DNA of 64,000 nt from JAJXSS01 sp964547135 (GTDB taxonomy: Bacteria; Planctomycetota; Phycisphaerae; Phycisphaerales; Phycisphaeraceae): NCBI GenBank assembly GCA_964547135.1, contig CAZJMK010000001.1, positions 62,001 to 126,000 of the forward strand, written 5' to 3'. Position 1 is the first letter of the stretch. Each line of letters starts with the position of its first letter. This document shows positions 33,285-41,728 of the stretch, in pieces. The notes under the pieces are model-generated. The model was not told the DNA's origin. It made no database searches and was given only the letters and a program-made list of their open reading frames with translations. The translations under genes were made by a program, and so were the position numbers.

Positions 33285-33361
33285 GCAGACCGCAAACCCC
33301 TCCCCGTGCCGGTGTGGCAAACACCACGGCTGGCGCCGGTGCCTGCCGATTGACAGCGGGG

Positions 33362-33721
33362 TTATTTGAAGCTCTTCACAGCCGAGACGGCCTCATCGTG
33401 AATCTGAAAGAGCTTGTTGAGTTTGGTGATGACAAAGACTTCGTATATCTGCGGGTTGATGTTCGACAGGCGCAGTTGCCCGCCCTTCTGCCGAACTTTG
33501 TTGTTGATGGTGATCAGCGTGCCCAGGGCCGCGGAGGAAAGGTGTTCGACGTTGGAAAAATCCAGCAGTACTTTGGGGTACCCGGAGTTGTCGATGAGTT
33601 GACCAATTTCTTCGCCGATCTGCTGGATGCCGGATTCGTCGAGGATGTTGCGTTCCAAAAATGAGACGCGCGTGATGTCGCCATCCTGATGAATGACCAG
33701 CCTGGATTCCTTCTTGCTCAT
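33362..33721 (-). CDS. STAS-domain anti-anti-sigma factor (RsbV type)
   Basis: 119 aa, a single STAS domain. VLLDFSNVEHLSSAALGTLI carries the phosphorylatable serine (62 or 63), the residue modified by RsbW-type kinases; RLSNINPQIYEVFVITKLNKLFQIHD is the usual C-terminal half. When dephosphorylated it captures the anti-sigma factor. The promoter is TTGACA-17-TACAGT at 33748-33776; TTTGGAGATGACGCG before the ATG gives a good Shine-Dalgarno. First gene of the pair. Confidence 0.88.
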   Translation of the reverse strand: MSKKESRLVIHQDGDITRVSFLERNILDESGIQQIGEEIGQLIDNSGYPKVLLDFSNVEHLSSAALGTLITINNKVRQKGGQLRLSNINPQIYEVFVITKLNKLFQIHDEAVSAVKSFK

Positions 33722-33747
33722 CGCGTCATCTCCAAATATCTACGTGG

Positions 33748-33776
33748 ACTGTAAAAATGTATCGGAAAACTGTCAA
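33748..33776 (-). promoter_or_regulatory. promoter of the rsbV/rsbW-like pair
   Basis: Minus strand: TTGACA (33771-33776), 17 nt, TACAGT (33748-33753). Start near 33741, leader about 20 nt including GGAG. Confidence 0.65.
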
Positions 33777-33820
33777 GGTAAGTTGAGTGGGAAGTCTGGG
33801 TGATTCGCAAAAGATCGAAG

Positions 33821-33855
33821 AAAAAAACGACCGAACCTGCCAGGCCCGGTCGTTT
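33821..33855 (-). terminator. Rho-independent terminator
   Basis: AAACGACCG (33825-33833) pairs with CGGTCGTTT (33847-33855); on the minus strand a T-run (TTTTTTT, 33821-33827) follows. It ends the LysM lipoprotein transcript. Confidence 0.82.
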
Positions 33856-33888
33856 GATGTCGAATCAGCAACACGCATCGGGCCGTAC

Positions 33889-34296
33889 TCAGGGCAGAGT
33901 CAGCACCTGGCCGGCTTTGATTTTGTTGGGGTCGGTGATGCCGTTGGCGGCGGCGATGTCTTTGAATTTGGCCGGGTTGCCGTACACCTTGCGGGCGATG
34001 CTGGTGAGCGTGTCACCCTTTTCAACGGTGTAGGTGCGTGCGCCGGGGGCGGCAGCGGAAGTGCCGGTGCGCGGCGAAGGGGTCGGCTGAACGTTGATGA
34101 TCGGTTCCTGCGCCGGGGCGGGCGGGGTGTAAGACGTGGGCGGCACGTAGGCTTCGGGGGCCGGCGGAACGGAGGAAATGCGCTCGCTGGAAGCGGGCAC
34201 CTGATTGCTGTCGGCCTCGGTCTTGTTGTTGTCACAACCAGCGAGACCGGCCAGTGCGGCCAATGAAACGACAACCGTAAGCATCCTGCGATTCAT
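33889..34296 (-). CDS. LysM-domain lipoprotein
   Basis: 135 aa. The signal peptide ends in LAGLAGC with the lipidated Cys at 21. Residues about 22-85 are a Pro/Ser/Ala-rich linker, and 88-135 a LysM domain (YTVEKGDTLTSIARKVYGNPAKFKDIAAANGITDPNKIKAGQVLTLP) that binds peptidoglycan. It is anchored in an outer or inner membrane leaflet, with the LysM reaching the wall. A monocistronic unit with its own terminator. Confidence 0.85.
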   Translation of the reverse strand: MNRRMLTVVVSLAALAGLAGCDNNKTEADSNQVPASSERISSVPPAPEAYVPPTSYTPPAPAQEPIINVQPTPSPRTGTSAAAPGARTYTVEKGDTLTSIARKVYGNPAKFKDIAAANGITDPNKIKAGQVLTLP

Positions 34297-34475
34297 GATT
34301 CAGCCCTTCCCTGGTGGGTTTGGTTCCAGCCGACGGGGCTGGACGGGGGGTGGTGTGCGATTTACGAATGAAAAATATTATCCCTTGACGAGGCGGGCGA
34401 TGCAATGGGGGTGCATACGGTGAAATCACGCCTGGCTGTTACCCCTCTCCCCGTGGGAGAGGGGGTCAACCACTT

Positions 34476-36125
34476 TCACGGGTTCACCGACACCTGCACC
34501 GCTGTGCTGCGCGTTGTCAGCACCGTGGCGTGTTCGTTGGTCAATTCACCCATCATGCCCGGCAGTATGCCCGTCCATATCACCCCGATCAGGCACACCG
34601 CCAATACCAGCCCGGCCACGCCACTTAAATAAATCGGTCGCAAGGCTGATGCGTCATCGGTCACAGCGATTGCATCATGCCCCGTGGCCTCGTGCATATC
34701 ACCCGCACCGGGGCCGGGGGCGGGGGCCTGTTTGAACACCATCAGGTACACCGGCTTCATATAAAAATACAACGACAAAAGCGTGTTGATGAGCAGCACT
34801 GCAATGAGTGTGTACCCCGCCCACGCGCCGGCTTCGAGCATGCCCACGGCCAGGTAAATTTTGCCCATGAAGCCGCCCAGTCCCGGCATGCCGAACAAGG
34901 ACAGCAGAAACACAGCCATGAGTATCGTCGGCAGCGGGGCACGATGAATCAGCCCGGCATAATTTTCAATGTTTTCACCAGCCGCCTCGTCGTTGTCGGT
35001 TTTTTTAGACGTACCACTCAATGGCGCTGACAACACCGTCGCCACGGTGAATGCGCCCAGGTTCATGAACAGATAAACCACCAGGTAAAACAGAATCGCC
35101 CCGACGATGGCGCGGGAAGCCGGGCCGGGTTGCGCGATCACGAGCAGCGCTGCCGCCATGATCATGTAGCCGGCGTGAGCGATGGAACTGTAAGCCAGTA
35201 ACCGTTTGATGTTGGTCTGGTGATAGGCCACGAGGTTGCCCCACGTGGCTGTCACCGCCCCCAGCAGCGCAAGCCCGGTTGCCAAACCGACCAAGGGGTC
35301 AGCCCCGAGGGCAAACGTTGCTTCACCGACGGTCTGCGTGATGCGTACCAGCAAACACACGGCTGCCCCTTTTGAGGCCACCGACAAAAACGTCGTCACC
35401 TCGATCGGCGAACCTTCAAACACATCGGGGCACCAAAAGTGCAGCGGCACAGCCGACAACTTGAATGCCACGCCCACGAACATCGCCAACAAACCAATTG
35501 CCAGCATCGGTGACATGGCCGTGACACTGGTTTGTGCCAGGGCAGCCAGGTCGAAGCTGCCGGTGGTGGCGTAAATCAGTGACATGCCGTAAACCATCAC
35601 CGCGGACGACGCAGCACCGAACACGACGTATTTGAGCGATGCTTCGGTGGACTTGCGCAACCCTTTGCGAAACCCGGCCAGGGCGTAACTGGGGTACGAG
35701 GCTGCCTCCATCGCCAGAAAAATCATCAGCAGATTGGACGCACTGGCCAATAGCGCCATGCCCAGCACCGCCCCCAAAAGCAGACAGTGATAATCAGGCA
35801 CATCATGCACGTGCGTTTTATCACGACTGTGCAGTGACCATTGCGCCAAAATCAGCAACGTGAAAATCAGCAGCAATATTTTGAAAAACTGGGCGAACGG
35901 GTCGATGGTCAACATACCCGAGAAAACCACCGCCCCGGCGTGAGGCAGTGTTGCCACGGTTGCAAGCAATGCCACCAGCAGCGTGACAAAAGCCGACCCG
36001 CTCACCAGTGCCCGGCTTTCACGGCGAACCAGCGGCACCAAAATCACCAGACACATGCCGATCGTCAAAACGATCTCCGGCAGGACCAGGCGCAGGGCTT
36101 CAAAACTCGGTAACGTCGGCAGCAT
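34476..36125 (-). CDS. nuoN: NADH-quinone oxidoreductase subunit N
   Basis: 549 aa with about 14 transmembrane helices. An antiporter-like proton-pumping subunit of complex I. EAASYPSYALAGFRK (TM5 Glu region) and KLSAVPLHFWCPDVFEGSPIEVTTFLSVASKGAA are the NuoN signature, and KRLLAYSSIAHAGYM the discontinuous TM12 region. The C-terminal part has an acidic, low-complexity loop (GAGDMHEATGHDAIAV). Last gene of the nuoJKLMN group. A CCCTCTCCC-type hairpin (34440-34466) follows. Confidence 0.93.
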   Translation of the reverse strand: MLPTLPSFEALRLVLPEIVLTIGMCLVILVPLVRRESRALVSGSAFVTLLVALLATVATLPHAGAVVFSGMLTIDPFAQFFKILLLIFTLLILAQWSLHSRDKTHVHDVPDYHCLLLGAVLGMALLASASNLLMIFLAMEAASYPSYALAGFRKGLRKSTEASLKYVVFGAASSAVMVYGMSLIYATTGSFDLAALAQTSVTAMSPMLAIGLLAMFVGVAFKLSAVPLHFWCPDVFEGSPIEVTTFLSVASKGAAVCLLVRITQTVGEATFALGADPLVGLATGLALLGAVTATWGNLVAYHQTNIKRLLAYSSIAHAGYMIMAAALLVIAQPGPASRAIVGAILFYLVVYLFMNLGAFTVATVLSAPLSGTSKKTDNDEAAGENIENYAGLIHRAPLPTILMAVFLLSLFGMPGLGGFMGKIYLAVGMLEAGAWAGYTLIAVLLINTLLSLYFYMKPVYLMVFKQAPAPGPGAGDMHEATGHDAIAVTDDASALRPIYLSGVAGLVLAVCLIGVIWTGILPGMMGELTNEHATVLTTRSTAVQVSVNP

Positions 36126-36175
36126 CTGTTTTGGTTCTTTCCAGTTGATCCGATATCACCAATGCACTGACTGAC

Positions 36176-36222
36176 TCAATCACTTGGCCACTCGGCCACT
36201 TGACCACTTGACCACTTCCCAA
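36176..36222. repeat. AGTGGTC-type heptamer repeat
   Basis: CACTTGGCCACTCGGCCACTTGACCACTTGACCACTTCCC, the complement of the AGTGGTC/AAGTGG units at 16321, 25185 and 50053. It separates nuoN from nuoM. Confidence 0.7.
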
Positions 36223-37812
36223 TCAACTCAAACCCAAAATTTTCACCAGTTGATCGAACGTCGGTCGGGTCACCATGAACACCAGCACGGGCACGATACC
36301 CAGCACGATCGCTGCGATCCCCAAAGTGCTCATGATGAAATATTCCCTGGCGACGACCGGTTGATAGTGCTCGTAATCGGGCTTGGCATGACCCATGTAC
36401 ACGCGCTGGAACATCCACAAAATGTAACCAGCCGTGAGCACCACTGCGAAGGCCGCCAGTCCGCCGAAGGCATACGCCCACCAGGCGACGCTCGCCGCAT
36501 CGGCTGTGCCTGCGCCGCCGATCAAAATCGGGTTGCCCGCCGCCTGGAACGTGCCCAGCAGCACCATCACTTCACCAATAAACCCGCACATGCCCGGCAA
36601 CCCCACCGCAGCGAAAAACCCCACCAGTGACCAGCCCCCGAAGCCCGGCCACTTGAGCCACAGGCCGCCGAAGCGTTCCAGGTCACGATGATGGGCACGT
36701 TCGTACACCACGCCCACGAGAAAGAACATCATCGCACTGGTGATGCCGTGACCGATCATTTGAAAATATGCCCCGTCCCAGCCGGTGCGTGTGAGCACCG
36801 CCAGGCCCAGGGTCACGTAACCCATGTGCGACACCGATGAATAGGCCACGAGCTTTTTCCAATCAGTCTGCGCCATGGCACAGAAGGCGCCGTAAATGAT
36901 GGCCAATACGCCCAGCCCGCCGACGCACATCCAAAAATACTGGGCGGCATCCGGGAAAATGGGGTAGGTGATGCGCATCAGGGCATACCCCCCCATTTTC
37001 AACAGCACCCCGGCCAGTATCATCGAAATCGGCGTCGGGGCTTCCACGTGGGCATCGGGCAACCATGTATGAAACGGCACGCCCGGCAACTTGATCAAAA
37101 AGGCTGTGAACGTCAGCCAGAACGCCCACTGCCCGAAGGTTTGGTACGGCCCATCATTGCCGAAAAACTGACGCACCACTTCCGACTGCAACGTCAGCGT
37201 CGATGGGTCGGCTGCCACCATCGTCCAAAGGTTGCCGCTGGTGCCTGCAATTTTCGGGGTCAGCAGGTAAAAACCCATCATCACGATCAGCAGGCAGATC
37301 GACCCGGCCAGCGTGTACAGAAAAAATTTGATGGCCGCATATTCCTTGCGCGGGCCGCCCCACACGCCGATCAAAAAATACATCGGCAGCAGACTCACTT
37401 CGAAAAACACGTAAAACAAAAACAGGTCCGTCGCACAAAACACCCCCATCATGCCCGTCATCAACACCAGGTACAGGGCCATGAATGCGTTCACCGCTTT
37501 GGTGATCGACCAGCTCGCCGCCACCACCAAAATCGACAACCCCGTGGTGAGCAACAGCAGCGGCAACGACAAACCATCGACCGCGACACGATATTCAACG
37601 TTCAGGGCGCTGATCCATGGTATGGCGGTTTCAAACTGCACGCCCGACCAGCCGAGGTTGGCGTACGCAGCGGTCAGCACCAGGTTGAAAACAAAGACGA
37701 TGATCGATGTGACCAGCGCCACCCACTTGGCCGAGCGCTGATCGGGCACGATCAGACAAATCGCGGCGCCAACCAGCGGCAGCCAGATCATCCAGTTCAA
37801 TAACGCTGTCAT
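36223..37812 (-). CDS. nuoM: NADH-quinone oxidoreductase subunit M
   Basis: 529 aa from the ATG at 37812 (AAGGGAAACACA upstream). About 14 helices; a proton-pumping subunit. Key stretches are LFYVFFEVSLLPMYFLIGVWGG (catalytic Glu), LTFTAFLIKLPGVPFHTWLPDAHVEAPTPISMILAGVLLKMGGY (catalytic Lys in LIKLP) and WKKLVAYSSVSHMGYV. It lies between nuoL and nuoN, transcribed in the same direction. Confidence 0.95.
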   Translation of the reverse strand: MTALLNWMIWLPLVGAAICLIVPDQRSAKWVALVTSIIVFVFNLVLTAAYANLGWSGVQFETAIPWISALNVEYRVAVDGLSLPLLLLTTGLSILVVAASWSITKAVNAFMALYLVLMTGMMGVFCATDLFLFYVFFEVSLLPMYFLIGVWGGPRKEYAAIKFFLYTLAGSICLLIVMMGFYLLTPKIAGTSGNLWTMVAADPSTLTLQSEVVRQFFGNDGPYQTFGQWAFWLTFTAFLIKLPGVPFHTWLPDAHVEAPTPISMILAGVLLKMGGYALMRITYPIFPDAAQYFWMCVGGLGVLAIIYGAFCAMAQTDWKKLVAYSSVSHMGYVTLGLAVLTRTGWDGAYFQMIGHGITSAMMFFLVGVVYERAHHRDLERFGGLWLKWPGFGGWSLVGFFAAVGLPGMCGFIGEVMVLLGTFQAAGNPILIGGAGTADAASVAWWAYAFGGLAAFAVVLTAGYILWMFQRVYMGHAKPDYEHYQPVVAREYFIMSTLGIAAIVLGIVPVLVFMVTRPTFDQLVKILGLS

Positions 37813-37863
37813 TGTGTTTCCCTTAACGACCGCAAACTCAGTCACGAACGACCGTACTTGACA

Positions 37864-37976
37864 TCATGGATAATGAATCATGGATAAAGGATAATGTTCA
37901 GAGATGGCATGACGAGTACCTACTCTTGGTTTTCACATTATCCATTATCCATCCCATTATCCTTTATCCATCATGA
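37864..37976. repeat. tandem-heptamer hairpin (GGATAAT family), copy 2
   Basis: Left arm TCATGGATAATGAATCATGGATAAAGGATAATG; loop TTCAGAGATGG...CTCTTGGTTTTC; right arm CATTATCCATTATCC...CCTTTATCCATCATGA. The nuoL stop codon (37971-37973, TCA on the plus strand) lies inside the right arm. Confidence 0.85.
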
Positions 37977-40142
37977 TCCCTTCACCACCACCGTCACCAC
38001 GACAAACAACGCCACCACCGTCAGCGATACCATTGACAGCAGCACATACACCCGTACTCGGCCCATTTGCGTCGTGCGTAACAATTGTCCGCCCGTCCAG
38101 GCAACCTCCGCAGCGCTGCCCACGGTTCCGTCAACCACCTTGTCATCCAAGCGACCGATCACGGTGGCTGCGAGTCTGCCCACCAGCCCGACCATGTTCA
38201 CCACCCCGTCCACCAAATACCGGTCAATCACGCTCGACACCAGCGCGACGAACTTACCCAACCCGACGACGAACTGATCGTACAACTCGTCAAAGTAAAA
38301 CTTGTTGGCAATCCACGTATGCACCGGTTTGACCAGCGGAAACGCCACCACCCCGGCCACGAATTGCCGACCCTTGTGATGACCGAACAACCCCACCGCG
38401 ATCGACAGTGAAATCATCCAGCCAAAGCCATGCAGCAGGTTCGCATGCACCCAGTGAAACGCATGGGCGAGGTTTTCTTCACCGGAGGGTTGCACCCAGG
38501 TGATCGCCGTTGCCGGCAGCGAGTCAGCCGACATGTCCAACCACAGCGGCAGAATGCCCGGCACGCTCACCACTGCCATCACCGCGAGCACCACCTGCGG
38601 CACGAGCATCTGCCACGGTGCTTCGTGGGCGTGGTCATACAAATGCGCATCGCGCGGCGTCCCCAAAAACGTCAGGGCAAAACTTCGCCCCATGTAAAAC
38701 ACCGTCAGATACGCCACCAGCGTCGGCCCCCAGTAAAACATCGGCCCAGCCCACCAGCCTTGTTCCGCCAGCGCACTGCCAAAGTTGTACGTACCGGCCA
38801 GTATGCCGTCCTTGGAATAAAACCCGCTGACACCCAGGTTGGTAAACGGAGCGCTCGCCCCGGCAATGGCCAGTACACAAATCGCAAAGCAGACCGCTGT
38901 CACCGGCATTTTGCGCCATAGCCCCCCGTAGTAGCGCATGTCCTGCTGATGGTGCGCCCCGTGAATGACCGACCCGGCACACTGAAACAAACAGCATTTG
39001 AAAAACGCATGGGTGATCAGGTGATACAGCGCATACGCATACGCCCCCGCACCCAGCCCCAGGGTCATGTACCCCAGTTGTGAAAGCGTTGAGTACGCCA
39101 ATACCCGTTTGATGTCGGTCATCACCAGGGCCATGAGCGCAGCGATGATGAGTGTGACCAGGCCGATGACGGCGATGAACAAATGGGCCGAGGGCGTGAG
39201 TATCGGGTACAGCCGAGCGGTCAGGTACACGCCTGCCGCGACCATCGTCGCCGAGTGCACAATGCTCGACACCGGCGTAGGGCCTTCCATCGCATCGGGC
39301 AGCCAGGTGTGCAAAGGGAATTGCGCACTTTTACCAATCGCGCCGAAAAATAAGCCGATGCCCGCAATCGTCAGCCACATCGGCGGATCGACAATCGAAA
39401 GCCCCAAACCGCCTACGCCGCCCCCGGTCACGCCCCCGGTTTGAGGTTCGTTGAGCAGTCCGCCGAGCATCGAAAGCACTTTGCTTCCGTCGCTGGCGAT
39501 GATGCCTTCACAAGCGGGCAGAAACACCCTGCCGCCCAGTTGATAGAACATGATGCCAAAGCCGATGAGGAACCCCATATCGCCGACGCGGTTCATGACG
39601 AACGCTTTGCGACACGCCAGTTGCGGCCCTTTTTTCTCAAACCAGAAACCGATGAGCAGGTAGCTGGTCAGCCCGACCAGTTCCCAGAAAATAAAAATCA
39701 TCACCAGCGAATGACTCATCACAATGCCCAGCATGGAAAAGGTAAACAGCGACAGGTAGGCAAAAAAGCGTGGGTAGCGCGGGTCGTCGGCCATGTATCC
39801 GGTCGAATAAAGATGCACCAACAGCGCAATACCCGTCACCATGGTCATCATCGCCACGGTCAACGGGTCCACCAGGGCGCCCAGGTACAACCACTGTGCC
39901 TCCAACCCCGGCAGTGGTATCCACGGTACCTTCCAAACAATCGTGTTCACCGATTGGCTCAGCCAAAGCACCAGCGCGTACACCGAACAGGCAAAGCTCA
40001 ACCCCATCAACCCCGTGGCGGCGAACCCCGCAGCCTTGCCCAACACCCGTTGCCCGATGAACAACATGACGATGCTCGACGCCAGCGGAATCAGCGTCGC
40101 CGTCACCAGTAAAAACAGAATGGTTTGTTGGGTCGATGTCAT
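37971..40142 (-). CDS. nuoL: NADH-quinone oxidoreductase subunit L
   Basis: 723 aa from the ATG at 40142; the longer frame upstream translates a CACAGAG repeat. The largest antiporter-like subunit, with about 16 helices and the C-terminal lateral helix. Motifs: FIFWELVGLTSYLLIGFWFEK, GAIGKSAQFPLHTWLPDAMEGPTPVSSIVHSATMVAAGVY, KRVLAYSTLSQLGYM, and GAHHQQDMRYYGGL. It pumps protons and couples them to quinone reduction along the membrane arm. Confidence 0.95.
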   Translation of the reverse strand: MTSTQQTILFLLVTATLIPLASSIVMLFIGQRVLGKAAGFAATGLMGLSFACSVYALVLWLSQSVNTIVWKVPWIPLPGLEAQWLYLGALVDPLTVAMMTMVTGIALLVHLYSTGYMADDPRYPRFFAYLSLFTFSMLGIVMSHSLVMIFIFWELVGLTSYLLIGFWFEKKGPQLACRKAFVMNRVGDMGFLIGFGIMFYQLGGRVFLPACEGIIASDGSKVLSMLGGLLNEPQTGGVTGGGVGGLGLSIVDPPMWLTIAGIGLFFGAIGKSAQFPLHTWLPDAMEGPTPVSSIVHSATMVAAGVYLTARLYPILTPSAHLFIAVIGLVTLIIAALMALVMTDIKRVLAYSTLSQLGYMTLGLGAGAYAYALYHLITHAFFKCCLFQCAGSVIHGAHHQQDMRYYGGLWRKMPVTAVCFAICVLAIAGASAPFTNLGVSGFYSKDGILAGTYNFGSALAEQGWWAGPMFYWGPTLVAYLTVFYMGRSFALTFLGTPRDAHLYDHAHEAPWQMLVPQVVLAVMAVVSVPGILPLWLDMSADSLPATAITWVQPSGEENLAHAFHWVHANLLHGFGWMISLSIAVGLFGHHKGRQFVAGVVAFPLVKPVHTWIANKFYFDELYDQFVVGLGKFVALVSSVIDRYLVDGVVNMVGLVGRLAATVIGRLDDKVVDGTVGSAAEVAWTGGQLLRTTQMGRVRVYVLLSMVSLTVVALFVVVTVVVKGS

Positions 40143-40160
40143 AATGCTTGCATTGTTTGC

Positions 40161-40412
40161 ACCACAGAGGCACAGAGACACAGAGCGGAATCATTAAAAC
40201 AAAATCAAGCCGGGTACGAGGCACGAGCAGCTCCGGGGCGAGTGCCGAGGGTCCGGGTATTCTTTCCATTCATATTGTCTGCCTCTATCTGATCATTGAA
40301 TCCCGAACTTCAACCCTTGTATCAAATCAATACCCAAGTCCTCGCCCGCCTGCGGCGAGGCTCGTCCTTGGCTTGTCGGCATTTTAACTCTGTGCCTCTG
40401 TGTCTCTGTGGT
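40161..40412. repeat. nested inverted repeats between nuoK and nuoL
   Basis: Outer arms 40161-40188 (ACCACAGAGGCACAGAG...) and 40386-40412 (...CTCTGTGTCTCTGTGGT) are reverse complements; inside, 40203-40262 pairs with 40328-40375 (AAGCC..GACGAGGC / GCCTGCGGCGAGG..TTGGCTTG). No gene in this 240-nt gap. Confidence 0.75.
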
Positions 40413-40421
40413 AAATACCCA

Positions 40422-40751
40422 TTATCCTTTAAGCTCCCCCGCCTGTTCCACATCCACCGTGTTGAACTGGTGGTAGTAATTCAAAAAGATCGCCAGTGCC
40501 ACGGCTGCCTCGGCTGCCGCCAGCACGATGATGAACACCGCAAACATCACTCCGTCGAGCATCGGCTGTCCTTGTGGGTCCCACGGGTGAAACCGTGCCA
40601 TGGCCACCAGGTTGACCGCTGCCGCGTTGAGCACCAGTTCCACGCCGATCAGTATGCCGATGGCATTGCGCTTGGTCAGCAATGTCGCCACCCCCGCCGC
40701 GGCGATGAGTGCCGAGAGAATCAAAAAATGGGTCAGGTTCACAGGGATCAT
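40422..40751 (-). CDS. nuoK: NADH-quinone oxidoreductase subunit K
   Basis: 109 aa with three transmembrane helices, as in all NuoK. GVATLLTKRNAIGILIGVELVLNAAAVNLVA holds the conserved membrane Glu of TM2, and MFAVFIIVLAAAEAAVALAIFLNYYHQFNTVDVEQAGELKG the Glu of TM3. Start: the ATG at 40751 (MIPVNLTHFLILSA); the frame extends to a TTG at 40760. It acts in the proton path of the membrane arm next to NuoJ. Confidence 0.95.
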   Translation of the reverse strand: MIPVNLTHFLILSALIAAAGVATLLTKRNAIGILIGVELVLNAAAVNLVAMARFHPWDPQGQPMLDGVMFAVFIIVLAAAEAAVALAIFLNYYHQFNTVDVEQAGELKG

Positions 40752-40775
40752 GGGTGTCAAGGTTGGTTATAACCA

Positions 40776-40860
40776 ATGGATAATGGATAAAGGATAATGG
40801 GCGGAAAAGACGCGACGCAGATGTCTTTGGTTTTTACATTATCCATGATCCATTATCCAT
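40776..40860. repeat. tandem-heptamer hairpin (GGATAAT family), copy 3
   Basis: ATGGATAATGGATAAAGGATAATGG, loop GCGGAAAAGACG...GTCTTTGGTTTTT, then ACATTATCCATGATCCATTATCCAT. It fills the nuoJ-nuoK gap. Confidence 0.85.
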
Positions 40861-40870
40861 GCATCCATCA

Positions 40871-41428
40871 TCATTGTTCACGTCGTCGCGCCAAAAACGC
40901 TGCCGCGATCATCACCACCAAGAGCAGCACCGCAGCCACTTCAAACGGCAGCAGGTACGTCGATAACAGACTGTAACCAATCGCCTGCACCGAACTGTAA
41001 CCCTGCGTCATCACCGCTTCATCACCCAGTGATCGATTGGTCGCCTGCACAATCACCGGTGAAAAAAACGTGGCCACCAAAAGCACTGCGGCGATGAGCA
41101 CCGCCATGGCCAGAGCCAGCAATCGTTCGCCCCATGAAACGGTCATGCCGGCCCGCGGGTTGCGGGCGGTGAGCATCACCCCGAACACGATCAAAATCAG
41201 CGTTCCCCCGGCATAAACAATCAGTTGCACCGCCGCCAGAAACTCAGCTTCCAGTAAAAAATAAAGCCCTGCCACGCCTGCCAGGGTGAGCAATAGGTAC
41301 ACCGCCATGCGCACGATGTTCTGACTCCACACAATCGCCCAGGCTGACAACACCGTGAGCGTGGCGCAGGCATAAAACAAGAAGGCTGCCAGGGCCTGCG
41401 CAGAGGTGGGTTGAGTCGCCAACATCAT
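40871..41428 (-). CDS. nuoJ: NADH-quinone oxidoreductase subunit J
   Basis: 185 aa from the ATG pair at 41428/41425; residues upstream in the long frame come from repeat DNA. Five helices: FLFYACATLTVLSAWAIVW, MAVYLLLTLAGVAGLYFLLEAEFLAAVQLIVYAGGTLILIVFGVML (with the conserved pi-bulge region and AAVQLIVYAG), and PFEVAAVLLLVVMIAAAFLARR. First gene of the nuoJKLMN set. A TTGACC-17-TATCTT promoter ends 6 nt before the ATG. No nuoI or other peripheral-arm gene lies upstream. Confidence 0.93.
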   Translation of the reverse strand: MMLATQPTSAQALAAFLFYACATLTVLSAWAIVWSQNIVRMAVYLLLTLAGVAGLYFLLEAEFLAAVQLIVYAGGTLILIVFGVMLTARNPRAGMTVSWGERLLALAMAVLIAAVLLVATFFSPVIVQATNRSLGDEAVMTQGYSSVQAIGYSLLSTYLLPFEVAAVLLLVVMIAAAFLARRREQ

Positions 41429-41434
41429 CGCGGA

Positions 41435-41463
41435 AAGATAACGGTGCGTGTGAAGATGGTCAA
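41435..41463 (-). promoter_or_regulatory. nuoJ promoter (leaderless geometry)
   Basis: Minus strand: TTGACC (41458-41463), exactly 17 nt, TATCTT (41435-41440), then 6 nt to the ATG. No Shine-Dalgarno. Confidence 0.6.
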
Positions 41464-41728
41464 ACGATACGGCGGAAAGAAGTGGTCGGGTGGGGAGAAT
41501 ATTTCGAATTTGGAATTTCGGATTTCGAATTGAACAAATCAAGCCAAGAACGAGGCTGGCAAGCCGAGGGCTTGGGTATTCTGTGTTGAACGTGATTGAG
41601 CGATTGGGTGAACAACATCAACTGACGCCAAGCCCTTGAGTGCCGGATTGTTGTATGACTGCGATTCGAACGATCCGGGGCTTAAGCCCTCGGCGTCATT
41701 TTGTTAAATTCGACATTCGAAATCACGC
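41464..41728. other. gene-free stretch with repeats
   Basis: 41501-41540 has AATTTCGAAATT-type units, 41535-41580 the AAGCCAAGAACGAGGC...GCCGAGGGCTTGGGT palindrome, and 41623-41698 a cloverleaf-like repeat in reverse orientation (TGACGCCAAGCCC...GGGGCTTAAGCCCTCGGCGTCA). No gene supported. Confidence 0.7.
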
